Shown here: positions 17,667 to 28,153 of the stretch, one piece after another
Layout: every line of letters starts with the position of its first letter
How positions within the stretch are numbered: the stretch's first letter is position 1
Assembly: GCA_003243425.1 (NCBI GenBank)
Contig: QFQP01000002.1
Coordinates: 1-64,000 of the forward strand
Length of the DNA stretch: 64,000 nt
Direction: 5' to 3'
Source: Archangium gephyra
GTDB lineage: Bacteria > Myxococcota > Myxococcia > Myxococcales > Myxococcaceae
Position numbers and translations under genes: made by a program
Notes under the pieces: model-generated
The model's database searches: none
What the model was told of the DNA's origin: nothing
Seen by the model: only the letters and a program-made list of their open reading frames with translations

Positions 17667-18824
17667 GTGGAAGCGATTCCTCCCCCGCCCCCTAGAGTTC
17701 TGATTGTCGACGACGACGAGTCCGTCCGCGACGTGATCAGCGTTTTGCTCCGCGAAGAGGGCTACCACTGCGCCGTCGCCTCCGATGCCGACATGGCGCT
17801 CGAGCTCGCCGAGGCCGAAGACACGCCGCTGGTGATCTCCGACATGAAGATGCCCGGCAAAGACGGGCTCTGGTTGCTCGAAGCCTTCCGCGACAAGCAC
17901 CCCGACACGTCGGTGATCATGCTCACCGGCTACGGCGACACCGAGCAGGCCGTCGACTGTCTGCGCCGTGGCGCCGTCGACTACCTGCTCAAGCCGCCGA
18001 AGCTGACGGACCTCATCCGCTCCATCGAACGGGCGCTCGCCAAGCGCCGGCTCGAGATGGCGCGCAAGCGCTACCAGAAGAAGCTGGAGCGCAAGGTGCG
18101 TGACCGCACCACCGAGCTGCGCAGCGCGCTCAAGGACGTCTCGACCACGTACCAGAACACGCTGCTCGCCCTCGTCACCGCGCTCGACGCGCGTGAGCAC
18201 GAGACCAGCGATCACAGCCAACGCGTCGTCGAATACACCGTGGCCATCGCGCAGCGCATGGGCATCAAGGGTCCGGAGCTCGACGAAATCGGCCGCGGCG
18301 CCCTGCTCCACGACATCGGCAAGATCGGCGTGCCTGACGCCGTGCTGCTCAAGCCCGGCAAGCTGACGCCTGAAGAATGGGTCGAGATGCGCAAGCACCC
18401 CGACATCGGCTTCTCGATGATCGCGCCCATTCCCTTCCTCGCGATCCCCTCGCAGATCGTGCTCTCGCACCAGGAGCGCTGGGACGGCCGCGGCTACCCG
18501 CGCGGGTTGAAGGGCAACGAGGTGCACATCGGCGCGCGCATCTTCGCGGTGGCCGACACGCTCGACGCGATGACCAGCGACCGCCCGTACCGCAAGGGCA
18601 CCACGTTCGCGAACGCGATCGAGGAGATCAAACGCTGCAGCGGCACGCAGTTCGATCCCGAAGTGGTGAGCGCGTTCCTCGACATCGGCGAAGCCCAGCT
18701 GATCAAGATCAAGGAAGACATGGTGGCGCGGAAGAAGCAGCGCCTGGCAGAAGCCACGCAGAAGGCGCTCGCGGCAGCGGCCGAAGCCGAGGCTGCGAAA
18801 AAGGCGCTCGAAGGTGCCAACTGA
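17667..18824 (+). CDS. Response regulator with HD-GYP phosphodiesterase output
   Basis: The receiver domain (residues 10-125) carries the DDD acidic pocket (15-17) and phospho-acceptor Asp59. A coiled linker follows (126-165). The HD-GYP domain (about 166-360) has HDIGK (215-219) and HQERWDGRGYP (268-278), with all expected metal ligands, so it should hydrolyse c-di-GMP. An Ala/Glu/Lys-rich tail closes the protein. No histidine kinase is adjacent. With the cNMP-GGDEF gene 3 kb upstream it makes a c-di-GMP make/break pair. The GTG start at 17667 is preceded by a short leader. Confidence 0.93.
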   Translation: MEAIPPPPPRVLIVDDDESVRDVISVLLREEGYHCAVASDADMALELAEAEDTPLVISDMKMPGKDGLWLLEAFRDKHPDTSVIMLTGYGDTEQAVDCLRRGAVDYLLKPPKLTDLIRSIERALAKRRLEMARKRYQKKLERKVRDRTTELRSALKDVSTTYQNTLLALVTALDAREHETSDHSQRVVEYTVAIAQRMGIKGPELDEIGRGALLHDIGKIGVPDAVLLKPGKLTPEEWVEMRKHPDIGFSMIAPIPFLAIPSQIVLSHQERWDGRGYPRGLKGNEVHIGARIFAVADTLDAMTSDRPYRKGTTFANAIEEIKRCSGTQFDPEVVSAFLDIGEAQLIKIKEDMVARKKQRLAEATQKALAAAAEAEAAKKALEGAN

Positions 18825-19821
18825 CGTACTCGGTCGGCCGCTGGGCAACCTGCGGCTGTCCGTGACCGACCGCTGCAACCTCCGCTGCGCGTACTGCATG
18901 CCGGAGGAGCAGTATCGGTGGCTCCCCAACCCCGAGATTCTGTCGTTCGAGGAGCTGTCGTCGCTGGTCGACCGCTTCATGGCGCTCGGTGTTCGTCGCG
19001 TTCGACTGACCGGTGGCGAGCCGTTGATGCGTCGTGAGCTGCCGTCGCTGGTGCGGCAACTCGCGCGCAAGCCGCTCGAAGATCTCGCGCTCACCACCAA
19101 CGGCGTGCTGCTGGCCGATCACGCGACCGCGCTTCGTGAAGCAGGGCTCAAGCGGTTGACCGTGTCGCTCGACACCTTGCGTGCGGACCGCTTCACGAAG
19201 CTGACACGCCGCGATCAGTTGTCGAAGGTGCTCGCGGGCATCGAAGCGGCGACCCGCGCCGGCTTCACCGGCACCAAGATCGACACGGTCGTGATGCGCG
19301 GCGTGAACGATGACGAGCTCATCGACCTGCTGAACTTCGGCCGCGCGGTGAACGCCGAGGTTCGCTTCATCGAGTACATGGACGTCGGCGGCGCCACGAA
19401 GTGGAACAAGGACACCGTCGTTCCCGCGCGCGAAGTGCTCTCGCGATTGGGCCCCGCGACCGTCGTTGGTGAACGCGGCAGCGCGCCGGCCGAACGCTTC
19501 ATGCGCGAAGACGGTCAGATCTTCGGCGTCATCGCTTCGACCACGCAGCCGTTCTGTGGGAGCTGCGATCGAGCACGGCTCACGGCCGATGGCCGGTGGT
19601 TCACGTGCCTCTACGCGACGAACGGAATCGACTTGAAGAAGGAGCTCCGGAGCGGTGCTTCGACGGAGCAGCTCGAAGCGTTGATCGCTTCGACGTGGAG
19701 CGGGCGGCGTGATCGTGGCGCCGAAGAGCGGCTCCGACTTCGCGGTGCCCGCGGACCGTTGGCGTCGAAGGCGCGGCTTGAACAGGAGCCGCACCTCGAG
19801 ATGCACACCCGCGGCGGTTGA
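18814..19821 (+). CDS. moaA: GTP 3',8-cyclase MoaA
   Basis: MoaA is a radical-SAM enzyme that starts molybdenum cofactor synthesis. The SAM cluster cysteines C21/C25/C28 (CNLRCAYC) and the C-terminal cluster (FCGSCDRARL with a further Cys in WFTCLY) are visible, as is the GGEPLMRRE motif. At 335 residues it has normal length. It starts at GTG 18814, eleven bases inside the HD-GYP gene. It faces a minus-strand gene directly at its stop. Confidence 0.95.
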   Translation: MPTDVLGRPLGNLRLSVTDRCNLRCAYCMPEEQYRWLPNPEILSFEELSSLVDRFMALGVRRVRLTGGEPLMRRELPSLVRQLARKPLEDLALTTNGVLLADHATALREAGLKRLTVSLDTLRADRFTKLTRRDQLSKVLAGIEAATRAGFTGTKIDTVVMRGVNDDELIDLLNFGRAVNAEVRFIEYMDVGGATKWNKDTVVPAREVLSRLGPATVVGERGSAPAERFMREDGQIFGVIASTTQPFCGSCDRARLTADGRWFTCLYATNGIDLKKELRSGASTEQLEALIASTWSGRRDRGAEERLRLRGARGPLASKARLEQEPHLEMHTRGG

Positions 19822-20058
19822 TCAGATCTTCGCCTTCGTCCTGGTGATCGACTCGAAGAGGTCGCGCACGTTTTCGCCGACCGTCTTGCCGGCCTTGCCG
19901 GGTGCGAGGTTGATCCCGATGAGCACCGGCGGGCAGCGCGGAATCGGGTGCTTCTTGCCCTTGCCCGGGAGCGTGTGGAGCTGCGGAGGACAACGGGGAA
20001 TGGCCGGAGCGATGGTGCGCATACGAGGTTGTCTGCGCACACCGGCTCCAGTCTTCAC
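19822..20058 (-). CDS. Small hypothetical protein, 78 aa
   Basis: The frame lies 11 bases downstream of pyrF and ends against the moaA stop. Its codons favour G or C in third position, like real genes here. A duplicated IPRCPP motif (about residues 20 and 39) with two Cys is the only visible feature. The start could be 20058 or 20022. No family is recognised. Confidence 0.45.
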   Translation of the reverse strand: MKTGAGVRRQPRMRTIAPAIPRCPPQLHTLPGKGKKHPIPRCPPVLIGINLAPGKAGKTVGENVRDLFESITRTKAKI

Positions 20059-20068
20059 CAGAGAGTGT

Positions 20069-20794
20069 TCAGCGGGTTTGCGCTTCGCCGCGAATTTCGG
20101 CCTCGATGGCCTTCGCCGCCGCCGTCATGTTGCTCGCCGAGGTGATCGGCCGGCCAACGACCAGCAGATCAGCACCCGCGCGAATCGCCGACGCCGGCGT
20201 TTCAGTGCGCGACTGATCATTGGCCGCAGCACCGACGGGCCGAATACCCGGCGTGCACAACACGATGCCGGCGCCGACGCGCGCACGCACCGAAGCGACC
20301 TCGCGTGCGCTGCACACCAACCCCGGCGCGCCGTTCTTCACGGCAAGTTCGGCCAGCAACGCGGCCTGCGCGTCGGGCACCGCGGGTACGCCCGTCTCAC
20401 GAAGCGCGAGCTCGTTCATCGAAGTCAGAACGGTCACCGCAAGAATGATCGGCGGCTGGTGACCGTTTTTCGCAGCGCCATTCGTGGCACCAGCGACCGC
20501 GGCCTTCACCATGTCCGCACCGCCCGAAGCGTGAATCGTGAGGTACGACACCCCGAGGGAACCAGCGCGCGCTGCGGCCAGCTCGACCGTGTTGGGAATG
20601 TCGTGGAGCTTCAGGTCCAGAAATACGCGGGCCCCGCGCCGGAGGAACTCGTCCACCGCGCGAGGCCCATGTTCTACGAACAGCGACAGCCCGACCTTCG
20701 CGACGCCGACGTGCGGTGCCACCTGCTCCCAGGCCGCGAGGCCTTCAGGGAGCGGGAGGTCGACCGCGAGCGCGATGGCGTCGCGCGCGGCCAT
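20069..20794 (-). CDS. pyrF: Orotidine 5'-phosphate decarboxylase
   Basis: PyrF makes UMP in pyrimidine synthesis. The 241-residue TIM-barrel protein shows the catalytic DLKLHDIPNT (DxKxxD), LTIHASGG, and the C-terminal phosphate-binding TPGIRP and GADLLVVGRPI. I chose ATG 20794 because it shares its A with the upstream stop (TGATG). The longer frame is a shadow of the upstream gene. It is translationally coupled to the DsbA-like lipoprotein gene. Confidence 0.94.
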   Translation of the reverse strand: MAARDAIALAVDLPLPEGLAAWEQVAPHVGVAKVGLSLFVEHGPRAVDEFLRRGARVFLDLKLHDIPNTVELAAARAGSLGVSYLTIHASGGADMVKAAVAGATNGAAKNGHQPPIILAVTVLTSMNELALRETGVPAVPDAQAALLAELAVKNGAPGLVCSAREVASVRARVGAGIVLCTPGIRPVGAAANDQSRTETPASAIRAGADLLVVGRPITSASNMTAAAKAIEAEIRGEAQTR

Positions 20795-21870
20795 CAGCCG
20801 CCCTTCTTCAGCTCGGCGTCGATGATCTTCTCGAACTCGCTGAAGGGCTGCGCGCCCGACAGGAGCTTGCCGTTGATGAAGAACGCAGGCGTGCCGGTCA
20901 CGCCCACTTCGCCGCCGGCCTTGGTGTCGGCGTCGACGAGCGACTTCTTGGCGCCCGTGTCGAGGCACGAATCGAACTTGGCCTGATCGAGGCCGATCGA
21001 ACCGGCGTGCTTCTTGAGATCTTCCACCGTGAGCGCGGTGCGGTTCGCGAAGAGCACCTTGTGCATCTCCCAGAACTTGCCCTGCTCGTCGGCGCACATC
21101 GACGCCTCGGCGGCCTTGGGCGCGTTGGCGTGGAACGACAGCGGGAAGTGGCGGAACACCACGCGCACCTTGCCGGCGTACTTCTCCATCACCTGGGTCA
21201 CGGCCTCTTCGCCGCGGCCGCAGAACGGGCACTCGAAGTCGGAGAACTCGACGATGGTGACCTTGGCGTCGGCCGGGCCGCGCGACGGGCCGATGGCCGC
21301 GACCTGCACGCGCGGCTCTTCGGGGGCCTCGTACAGCATCTTGTAGTTGGCCTTGGTCTTCAGGTCGTTGAAGAGCGCCATCGCCACTTCGCGGCCCTTG
21401 TCCTTCTGGAGGAAGCCGATGATCTGCTCACGCATCGACTCGACGGTCGCGCCCGGAGGCATGCGCGCCTTGTTCTCTTCGAAGACCTTGTTGATCTCTT
21501 CGTCAGTCGGCTTGGGGAGCTTGTCGTCGAGCTGCGCCTTGACCCACTCTTCGTCGGTCTTGCCGGCCTTGGCGGCTTCGGCCTTCACGAGCGCCTCGAG
21601 CACCATCTGCTCGGCGGTCTGCGAGCGGAGCTCGAACTTCTGCTTGTCGAGCTGGCGGAGCTGCGCGGCGATCTTCGCGTCGACGTCCTTCAGCGTGATG
21701 GTCGTGTCGTTGTACTTCGCGACCGGCTGGTTCGGGTTCTCGCTCGCGGCGGCGGCGCCGGCGTTCGGAGTGGTACCAGCGTTCGCGCCTTCGCCGTCTT
21801 TCTTGCAGGCGGAGAGGAGCATCGCGGCTCCGGCGAGGACGACGAGAGACGTCTTCAAGGTCTTGAGCAT
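20794..21870 (-). CDS. Lipoprotein with parvulin-type N domain and DsbA-like thioredoxin domain
   Basis: The signal peptide ends in LLSAC, a good lipobox. Residues 40-170 resemble the N-terminal chaperone region of SurA/PrsA proteins (ITLKDVDAKIAAQLRQLD, then EEINKVFEENKARM). Residues 185-358 are a DsbA-type thioredoxin fold with the active site DFECPFCGRG and the cis-Pro segment VTGTPAFFING. It should act in the cell envelope as a thiol oxidase or isomerase with an attached chaperone arm. I chose ATG 21870 to give a proper signal peptide. It is in a minus-strand run with pyrF. Confidence 0.85.
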   Translation of the reverse strand: MLKTLKTSLVVLAGAAMLLSACKKDGEGANAGTTPNAGAAAASENPNQPVAKYNDTTITLKDVDAKIAAQLRQLDKQKFELRSQTAEQMVLEALVKAEAAKAGKTDEEWVKAQLDDKLPKPTDEEINKVFEENKARMPPGATVESMREQIIGFLQKDKGREVAMALFNDLKTKANYKMLYEAPEEPRVQVAAIGPSRGPADAKVTIVEFSDFECPFCGRGEEAVTQVMEKYAGKVRVVFRHFPLSFHANAPKAAEASMCADEQGKFWEMHKVLFANRTALTVEDLKKHAGSIGLDQAKFDSCLDTGAKKSLVDADTKAGGEVGVTGTPAFFINGKLLSGAQPFSEFEKIIDAELKKGG

Positions 21871-21909
21871 GGCGGCCCGCTTAGGCCAGCACCGAGGGTC
21901 ACGCAACAC

Positions 21910-23043
21910 TCAGCGCAGGTGCACGCCCATACGGGCAAGGGCCGCTTCCACCTTCGCCATGTCGGGGTCGTCGGGCGGCATCTCGGTCGCGAAGCGCACC
22001 CAGATCGTCGCCGCCGTCACCGACGTCTTCCCCGGGTTGTCCCGGAGGTACTCCAGCCACGCCAGCGCGCTGCCGCGGAGGCAGTCGACGTTGTCGGTGT
22101 CGACGGACAGACATTCGCGCGGCTGCCGCACCGCCTCCTTCGCGTTGCCCGACGCCAGGGCCACCTCCGCGAGCCGCCGGTGTTCGTCGGCCTGGGCGAG
22201 CGCCTCGGGGGTCGGCGGCACGCGTGGGGTGGTGCGCTGCGTGGTCTGTTCGAGGCGACGCGCGTCTTCGTCGGGAATGGGGCCGCCGATGTCACCGGCG
22301 AGCACCAGCTGGAGCACGCGTTCCTGCGGAGCCCCCGCGGTGAGCGCCGCCTGGCGAATGCAGGCCTCGGCAGAAAGATCGAGGCGGCCGAGCGCGCTGA
22401 CCCGCGGCGTGCCGTCCGCGTCTGGGGTGATGGTGACGACCTCGGCCTTCGATCCGGGGCCCACGCACTTCGCCGCCGCCCGCACCAGCTCGCGTTCGGG
22501 CGGTTCGCCATCGCTGGAGCACGAGTACTGATCGGCCTCGATCTGGGGGTCGATGAAGGTGTGCGTCGAGAGCCCGGCCAGCACACAGTCCGTGAAAGGC
22601 GTCGGCGCGCCCACGACTTCCATGAACGACGAATACCCGGTGACGCGGCGGCTCCCGGCTTCACCGCCGATGGCGACGAGCACCGGGTTCTCCGCGAGCC
22701 CGTCGAGCCCCAGCCGTCGCGCGCAGACTTCCGCTTCCTTCTGGCAGGCGCGCTGGAACTCGTTCTTCGAGCCGGACAGATCCGCGATCGTGTTGCCTTC
22801 GCCGAGGTGCCAGGTCGAGACCAACGGGCGTCGCGCGTCTTCTTTTCTGGCTGTGAGCGCCCCCGCGTCGGCAGGCGCGTCGGCGCTGACCGCTGGCACC
22901 ACCGCGGCGTCGACCGGTGCTTCGAGCATCACCATGGGAGCCGGCGCTGTCGGCTCGGCGGCTTCAGGCTCGGCGCTGCGCCACCACGCGAGTGCGAGAA
23001 CCACTGCGATCACGACGACCACAGCGCTCCTTCGCTTGCGCAT
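21910..23043 (-). CDS. Exported or anchored hypothetical protein, 377 aa
   Basis: The N-terminus (MRKRRSAVVVVIAVVLALAW) is a signal anchor. An Ala/Pro-rich linker (to about 70) leads to a periplasmic part with several Cys (RACQKEAEVCARR, TDCVLAGL, EACIRQAAL) and a helical C-terminus that looks like a TPR-type pair (RRLAEVALASGNAKEAV). I do not recognise the family. It lies 8 bases downstream of the FHA-kinase gene and may be its partner. Confidence 0.7.
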   Translation of the reverse strand: MRKRRSAVVVVIAVVLALAWWRSAEPEAAEPTAPAPMVMLEAPVDAAVVPAVSADAPADAGALTARKEDARRPLVSTWHLGEGNTIADLSGSKNEFQRACQKEAEVCARRLGLDGLAENPVLVAIGGEAGSRRVTGYSSFMEVVGAPTPFTDCVLAGLSTHTFIDPQIEADQYSCSSDGEPPERELVRAAAKCVGPGSKAEVVTITPDADGTPRVSALGRLDLSAEACIRQAALTAGAPQERVLQLVLAGDIGGPIPDEDARRLEQTTQRTTPRVPPTPEALAQADEHRRLAEVALASGNAKEAVRQPRECLSVDTDNVDCLRGSALAWLEYLRDNPGKTSVTAATIWVRFATEMPPDDPDMAKVEAALARMGVHLR

Positions 23044-23051
23044 GGCGGCTC

Positions 23052-24857
<1,806 letters not shown>

Positions 24858-24869
24858 CGGGCGCGGACT

Positions 24870-27011
24870 CTAGCGGCCTTCGTGATGGGTGTGACCTTCG
24901 TTGCCCCAGCCGCCACTCCACGGCGACGACGACGGCGTCAGCCCCGGCAGCGGCAGCAACGCGAAGAAGTTCCGCGTGCGCGCGTACCTCGGGTCGCAGT
25001 CGTCGCAGCGCGTGTTGCCCATGTACGGCGCGTGGCCGCCCGTCATCACCGCGATGCCACCGGGAACGAGCGTGGCCATCAATGGGGCCTCGTCGATCGC
25101 CACCGGGCACTCGAAGGCGAGCGCGCCCGTGGCCAGCTCCGTGGCTTCGAGCCGGTGGCTGTTGCCCTGCTGCGTGAAGGCGAGCGCGACGTCACGCGGG
25201 CCCCACGGCGAGGCCCAGGAGGCGATGGCCAGCGGCGCGCGCGACTGGGCGCCAGTCAACGTGCGTGTCCAACCAGGCGTAAGTGACGAGGTGGCGAGCG
25301 TTCTGAGCGTCGCGGAGCCGGGGCTCGCGAGCGCGGCGAGCCCGGTGCCCACCACGCCGAGCCCGAATGGAACCGGCAAGGTGGTCTGCGTGACGCCGTT
25401 CGCCGTCGACAACACCTCGTCGCTGTGCTCGTGGAACAACAGCCCCGTTCCCACCGACAGCTCACCGCCCACGAGATCGGGGAAATGACGCCGCCAGCGC
25501 GGCTGCAGCGAGGGGCTGAACGAGAAGATCGTGGTGCCCGGAACGCTGATGGCCGGGTTGTCGGCGTTGCTCGGTGAGAACGCGAGGTAGACGTTCGACT
25601 GCGCGTCGACCGCGACGCCGTAGCTGTGCGGGTGATTGCACGTGGTGAAGATGGGGTCGTCGAGGAAGCGGCTGCGCAGGTGCTGGCCGCGGCGATCGAG
25701 CACCACCATGGCGTACGTGCGGCAGCGCGGGTCGACACCTGCTTCGTCGAAGGTGCGCGACTCGTAGAGCACCAGGAGCTCGTTCTCGTTCATCACCGCC
25801 AGCCGCCCGGTGAAGAACTTGGTGCGTGGCAGCGCGAACTCCGCGACGTCTGCGCGGCCGTTGCTGTAGCTCCACTGCTGGAGGCCGGTGACCGAGTCGA
25901 GCGCCGTAATCGGTGAGCTGCCGATGGCGGGCAGATCACCGCACACGTCCCAGCCCTGCCACGCGATGCACCGTCGTGAGGTCTGCGTGAGCTGAACCGG
26001 CGCCGGTCCGTCAGCGCCCAGCTTCGTGGCTGACATGAAGTAGCTGCTCAGCGAGAGACCGCCGTCACGGTGCGCGTAGACGTCGCTCCACAGCTCGTCG
26101 GCGCCGCCGTCCCAGTACTTCGACCCACCTGTCCACGTGGGCGTGATCGTCGCCGCGCTGGCCTGCACGCACACGTCATTCTGACAACGACCGTCGCCTC
26201 CACACGGCCCACCCGCCGCGCACTGGAAACCGTCGGGAGGGTCACGCTGCTCACAGCGCCCCGCGATGCAAACGTCGGCGAGCGTGCACGAGCGACTCGG
26301 ACCACACGGCGTTCCGTCGACCGCGTCGGTGAGCTCGCACCCGACGCCCGAGACGCAGCGGCCCACACGACACGGGCTCTCGTCGGCGCACTGAACCGTG
26401 GTGGCGTGCTCACAACCGCGGAGCGGATTGCAGGTGTCGGTGGTGCACGGGTCGGCGTCGGCGCACGCGCGCAGCTGCCCCTCGCAGCGGCCGGCGTGAC
26501 ACGTCGCCGACACGAGGCACAGATCACCCTCCGCGCAGGCGGTGCCATCTTCGACGTCCGTCGCGACGCAGCGGGACGACACGGCGTTCCACGTGGCCGT
26601 CTTGCACGCGCCGGGCGATGGACATTCGAGCGGAGCGACGCCTTCACACGAGAGCGGCACACGCACCGGGTCGAAGCCAGTCAACGTGATGGTCAACACC
26701 CCGTCGAAGACGCCCGTCGTCGTCGGGGCGCAGCGAAGGGGCATGAACGTGGAGCCGACCACTGCGCGCGTGGGGATCGAGTCGTCCGCCGAAAAGCCTT
26801 CGCCGGTCAGCGACCAGGTGCCTTCGAGCACTCCCTTGCCGGCGTTGACGACCTCGACTCCCGAAGACGAAGCGCTGCCGACGAAGACCCGACCGAAGTC
26901 GATCTGCGCCGGGAGCACCTGCACGAACTCGGGGATCGGTTGAACTTCGGGGTTCGTGCATCGGCACGAAGCCACCGACAGCGCGAGCACGAGGCCCGCG
27001 AGACGCTTCAC
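24870..27011 (-). CDS. Large Cys-rich surface lipoprotein, 713 aa
   Basis: The signal peptide ends at SVASCRC, giving a lipoprotein. Residues 25-125 resemble an ASH/HYDIN-type beta domain (IDFGRVFVGSASSSGVEVVN). Residues 130-285 are a series of disulfide-rich units (CADADPCTTDTCNPLRGCEH and similar) known from many myxobacterial surface proteins. The remaining 420 residues look like a beta-propeller or PQQ-like domain (TALDSVTGLQQWSYSNG, GVAVDAQSNVYLAFSPSNAD). The C-terminus is His-rich. The start is GTG 27011, overlapping the lpxC stop. Function unknown; probably cell-surface binding. Confidence 0.8.
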   Translation of the reverse strand: MKRLAGLVLALSVASCRCTNPEVQPIPEFVQVLPAQIDFGRVFVGSASSSGVEVVNAGKGVLEGTWSLTGEGFSADDSIPTRAVVGSTFMPLRCAPTTTGVFDGVLTITLTGFDPVRVPLSCEGVAPLECPSPGACKTATWNAVSSRCVATDVEDGTACAEGDLCLVSATCHAGRCEGQLRACADADPCTTDTCNPLRGCEHATTVQCADESPCRVGRCVSGVGCELTDAVDGTPCGPSRSCTLADVCIAGRCEQRDPPDGFQCAAGGPCGGDGRCQNDVCVQASAATITPTWTGGSKYWDGGADELWSDVYAHRDGGLSLSSYFMSATKLGADGPAPVQLTQTSRRCIAWQGWDVCGDLPAIGSSPITALDSVTGLQQWSYSNGRADVAEFALPRTKFFTGRLAVMNENELLVLYESRTFDEAGVDPRCRTYAMVVLDRRGQHLRSRFLDDPIFTTCNHPHSYGVAVDAQSNVYLAFSPSNADNPAISVPGTTIFSFSPSLQPRWRRHFPDLVGGELSVGTGLLFHEHSDEVLSTANGVTQTTLPVPFGLGVVGTGLAALASPGSATLRTLATSSLTPGWTRTLTGAQSRAPLAIASWASPWGPRDVALAFTQQGNSHRLEATELATGALAFECPVAIDEAPLMATLVPGGIAVMTGGHAPYMGNTRCDDCDPRYARTRNFFALLPLPGLTPSSSPWSGGWGNEGHTHHEGR

Positions 27012-27946
27012 GCAGCCGACGGTGCGAGCACCTTGGCGACTTCGTCGAGCTCCAACTCGCCCGAGACGACGTCGCGCACGCGCGCAGGCACCACCTCGTA
27101 GTTCGCCGGGTCTGACAGGACCTTCGCGACCAGCTTCTGGTTGAGCGCGTGCCCCGTCTTGTAGGCAGTCAACGCGCCGAGCACCGGCCGGCCGAGCAGC
27201 GCGATGTCACCGAGCGCGTCGAGCAGCTTGTGGCGCACGAACTCGTCCGGGTAGCGCAGGCCTTCGGGGTTGAGGATCGAGAAGTCGTCGACCACCACCG
27301 CGTTCTCGAGCGAACCGCCACGCGCCAGCCCCATGGAGCGCATCTTGTCGACGTCGCGCAGGAAACCGAACGTGCGCGCACGCGCGACTTCGCGGAGGAA
27401 CTGGGTCTGATCGTTGAGCTCCAGCGTGAACTGCTGATCGCTGATGAGCGGGTGCTTGAAGTCGATGGTGCAGTCGATGCGGAAGCGGCGCGAGGGCGAG
27501 AACGTCGCCACCTTGTCGCCGTCGGTGACCGACACCGTCTTCTTGATGACGAGGAACTTGCGGGGCTCACCCTGCGCGCGGAAGCCCGCGTCGATCATGC
27601 GCTGCGCAAACGGGTACGCGCTGCCGTCCATGATGGGGAGTTCGGGGCCGTCGACTTCCATGCGGAGGTTGTCGACGCCCAGGCCGGACACCGCGGCCAG
27701 CAGGTGCTCGACCGTCGCGACTTTCGCGCCGTTGTGCGCCAGCGTGGTCGCCAGCACCGTGTCGGTCACCAGGTCCCAGCGAACGGGAATCACCGGCTTG
27801 TCGGTCAGATCGGTACGAACGAAGACCAGACCTGAATTGGCGGGCGCGGGAACCAGTCGGAGGGTCACCTTCGTACCGCTGTGCAGCCCCACGCCTTCGA
27901 CCACCACCGTCCGTTGCAGCGTGCGTTGTTCGAAGTCACCGGCCAT
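27008..27946 (-). CDS. lpxC: UDP-3-O-acyl-N-acetylglucosamine deacetylase
   Basis: LpxC catalyses the committed zinc-dependent step of lipid A synthesis, so the cell has a Gram-negative outer membrane. The 312 residues include GVGLHSG, the zinc ligand His81 in TVEHLLAAVSGLGVDN, and the HKLLDALGD motif with the other ligands. The end of the domain (KTGHALNQKLVAKVL) is present. I chose ATG 27946; the longer frame adds an unconserved extension. It heads a minus-strand run of lipoprotein and kinase genes. Confidence 0.95.
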   Translation of the reverse strand: MAGDFEQRTLQRTVVVEGVGLHSGTKVTLRLVPAPANSGLVFVRTDLTDKPVIPVRWDLVTDTVLATTLAHNGAKVATVEHLLAAVSGLGVDNLRMEVDGPELPIMDGSAYPFAQRMIDAGFRAQGEPRKFLVIKKTVSVTDGDKVATFSPSRRFRIDCTIDFKHPLISDQQFTLELNDQTQFLREVARARTFGFLRDVDKMRSMGLARGGSLENAVVVDDFSILNPEGLRYPDEFVRHKLLDALGDIALLGRPVLGALTAYKTGHALNQKLVAKVLSDPANYEVVPARVRDVVSGELELDEVAKVLAPSAA

Positions 27947-28057
27947 GACGTGTTCGCGCTCCAGTTGTCGGAAAAGTCCGACGCGATGCGGCGCAGTTGA
28001 GCAACGCATATGCCACGAAAATGACCGGTCCCAAGTAAAAACCACGCGGAATCATTG

Positions 28058-28079
28058 AGTGGAGCATCAATGCTCCACT
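28058..28079. promoter_or_regulatory. Perfect 10-bp inverted repeat between ruvB and lpxC
   Basis: AGTGGAGCAT (28058-28067), a CA spacer, and ATGCTCCACT (28070-28079) form a perfect palindrome in an AT-richer gap of about 200 bases (27947-28153). It lies 112 bases upstream of the lpxC start and 75 downstream of the ruvB stop. The two-base spacer is short for a hairpin loop, which favours an operator for lpxC. No T-tract follows it. A second small palindrome TTCTAA-N4-TTAGAA lies close by, near 28115-28130. Confidence 0.5.
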
Positions 28080-28153
28080 TCAGGATTTCGTCGACGTGAC
28101 AAATCTGACGCGTTTCTAACGGTTTAGAAGGTCTGACACGCGCGTCGCGATTT

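Noticed and set aside
28058..28079. Inverted repeat considered as the ruvB terminator
   Set aside because: The spacer of two bases is too short for a stable loop and no T-tract follows on the minus strand; an operator is more plausible, though not proven.
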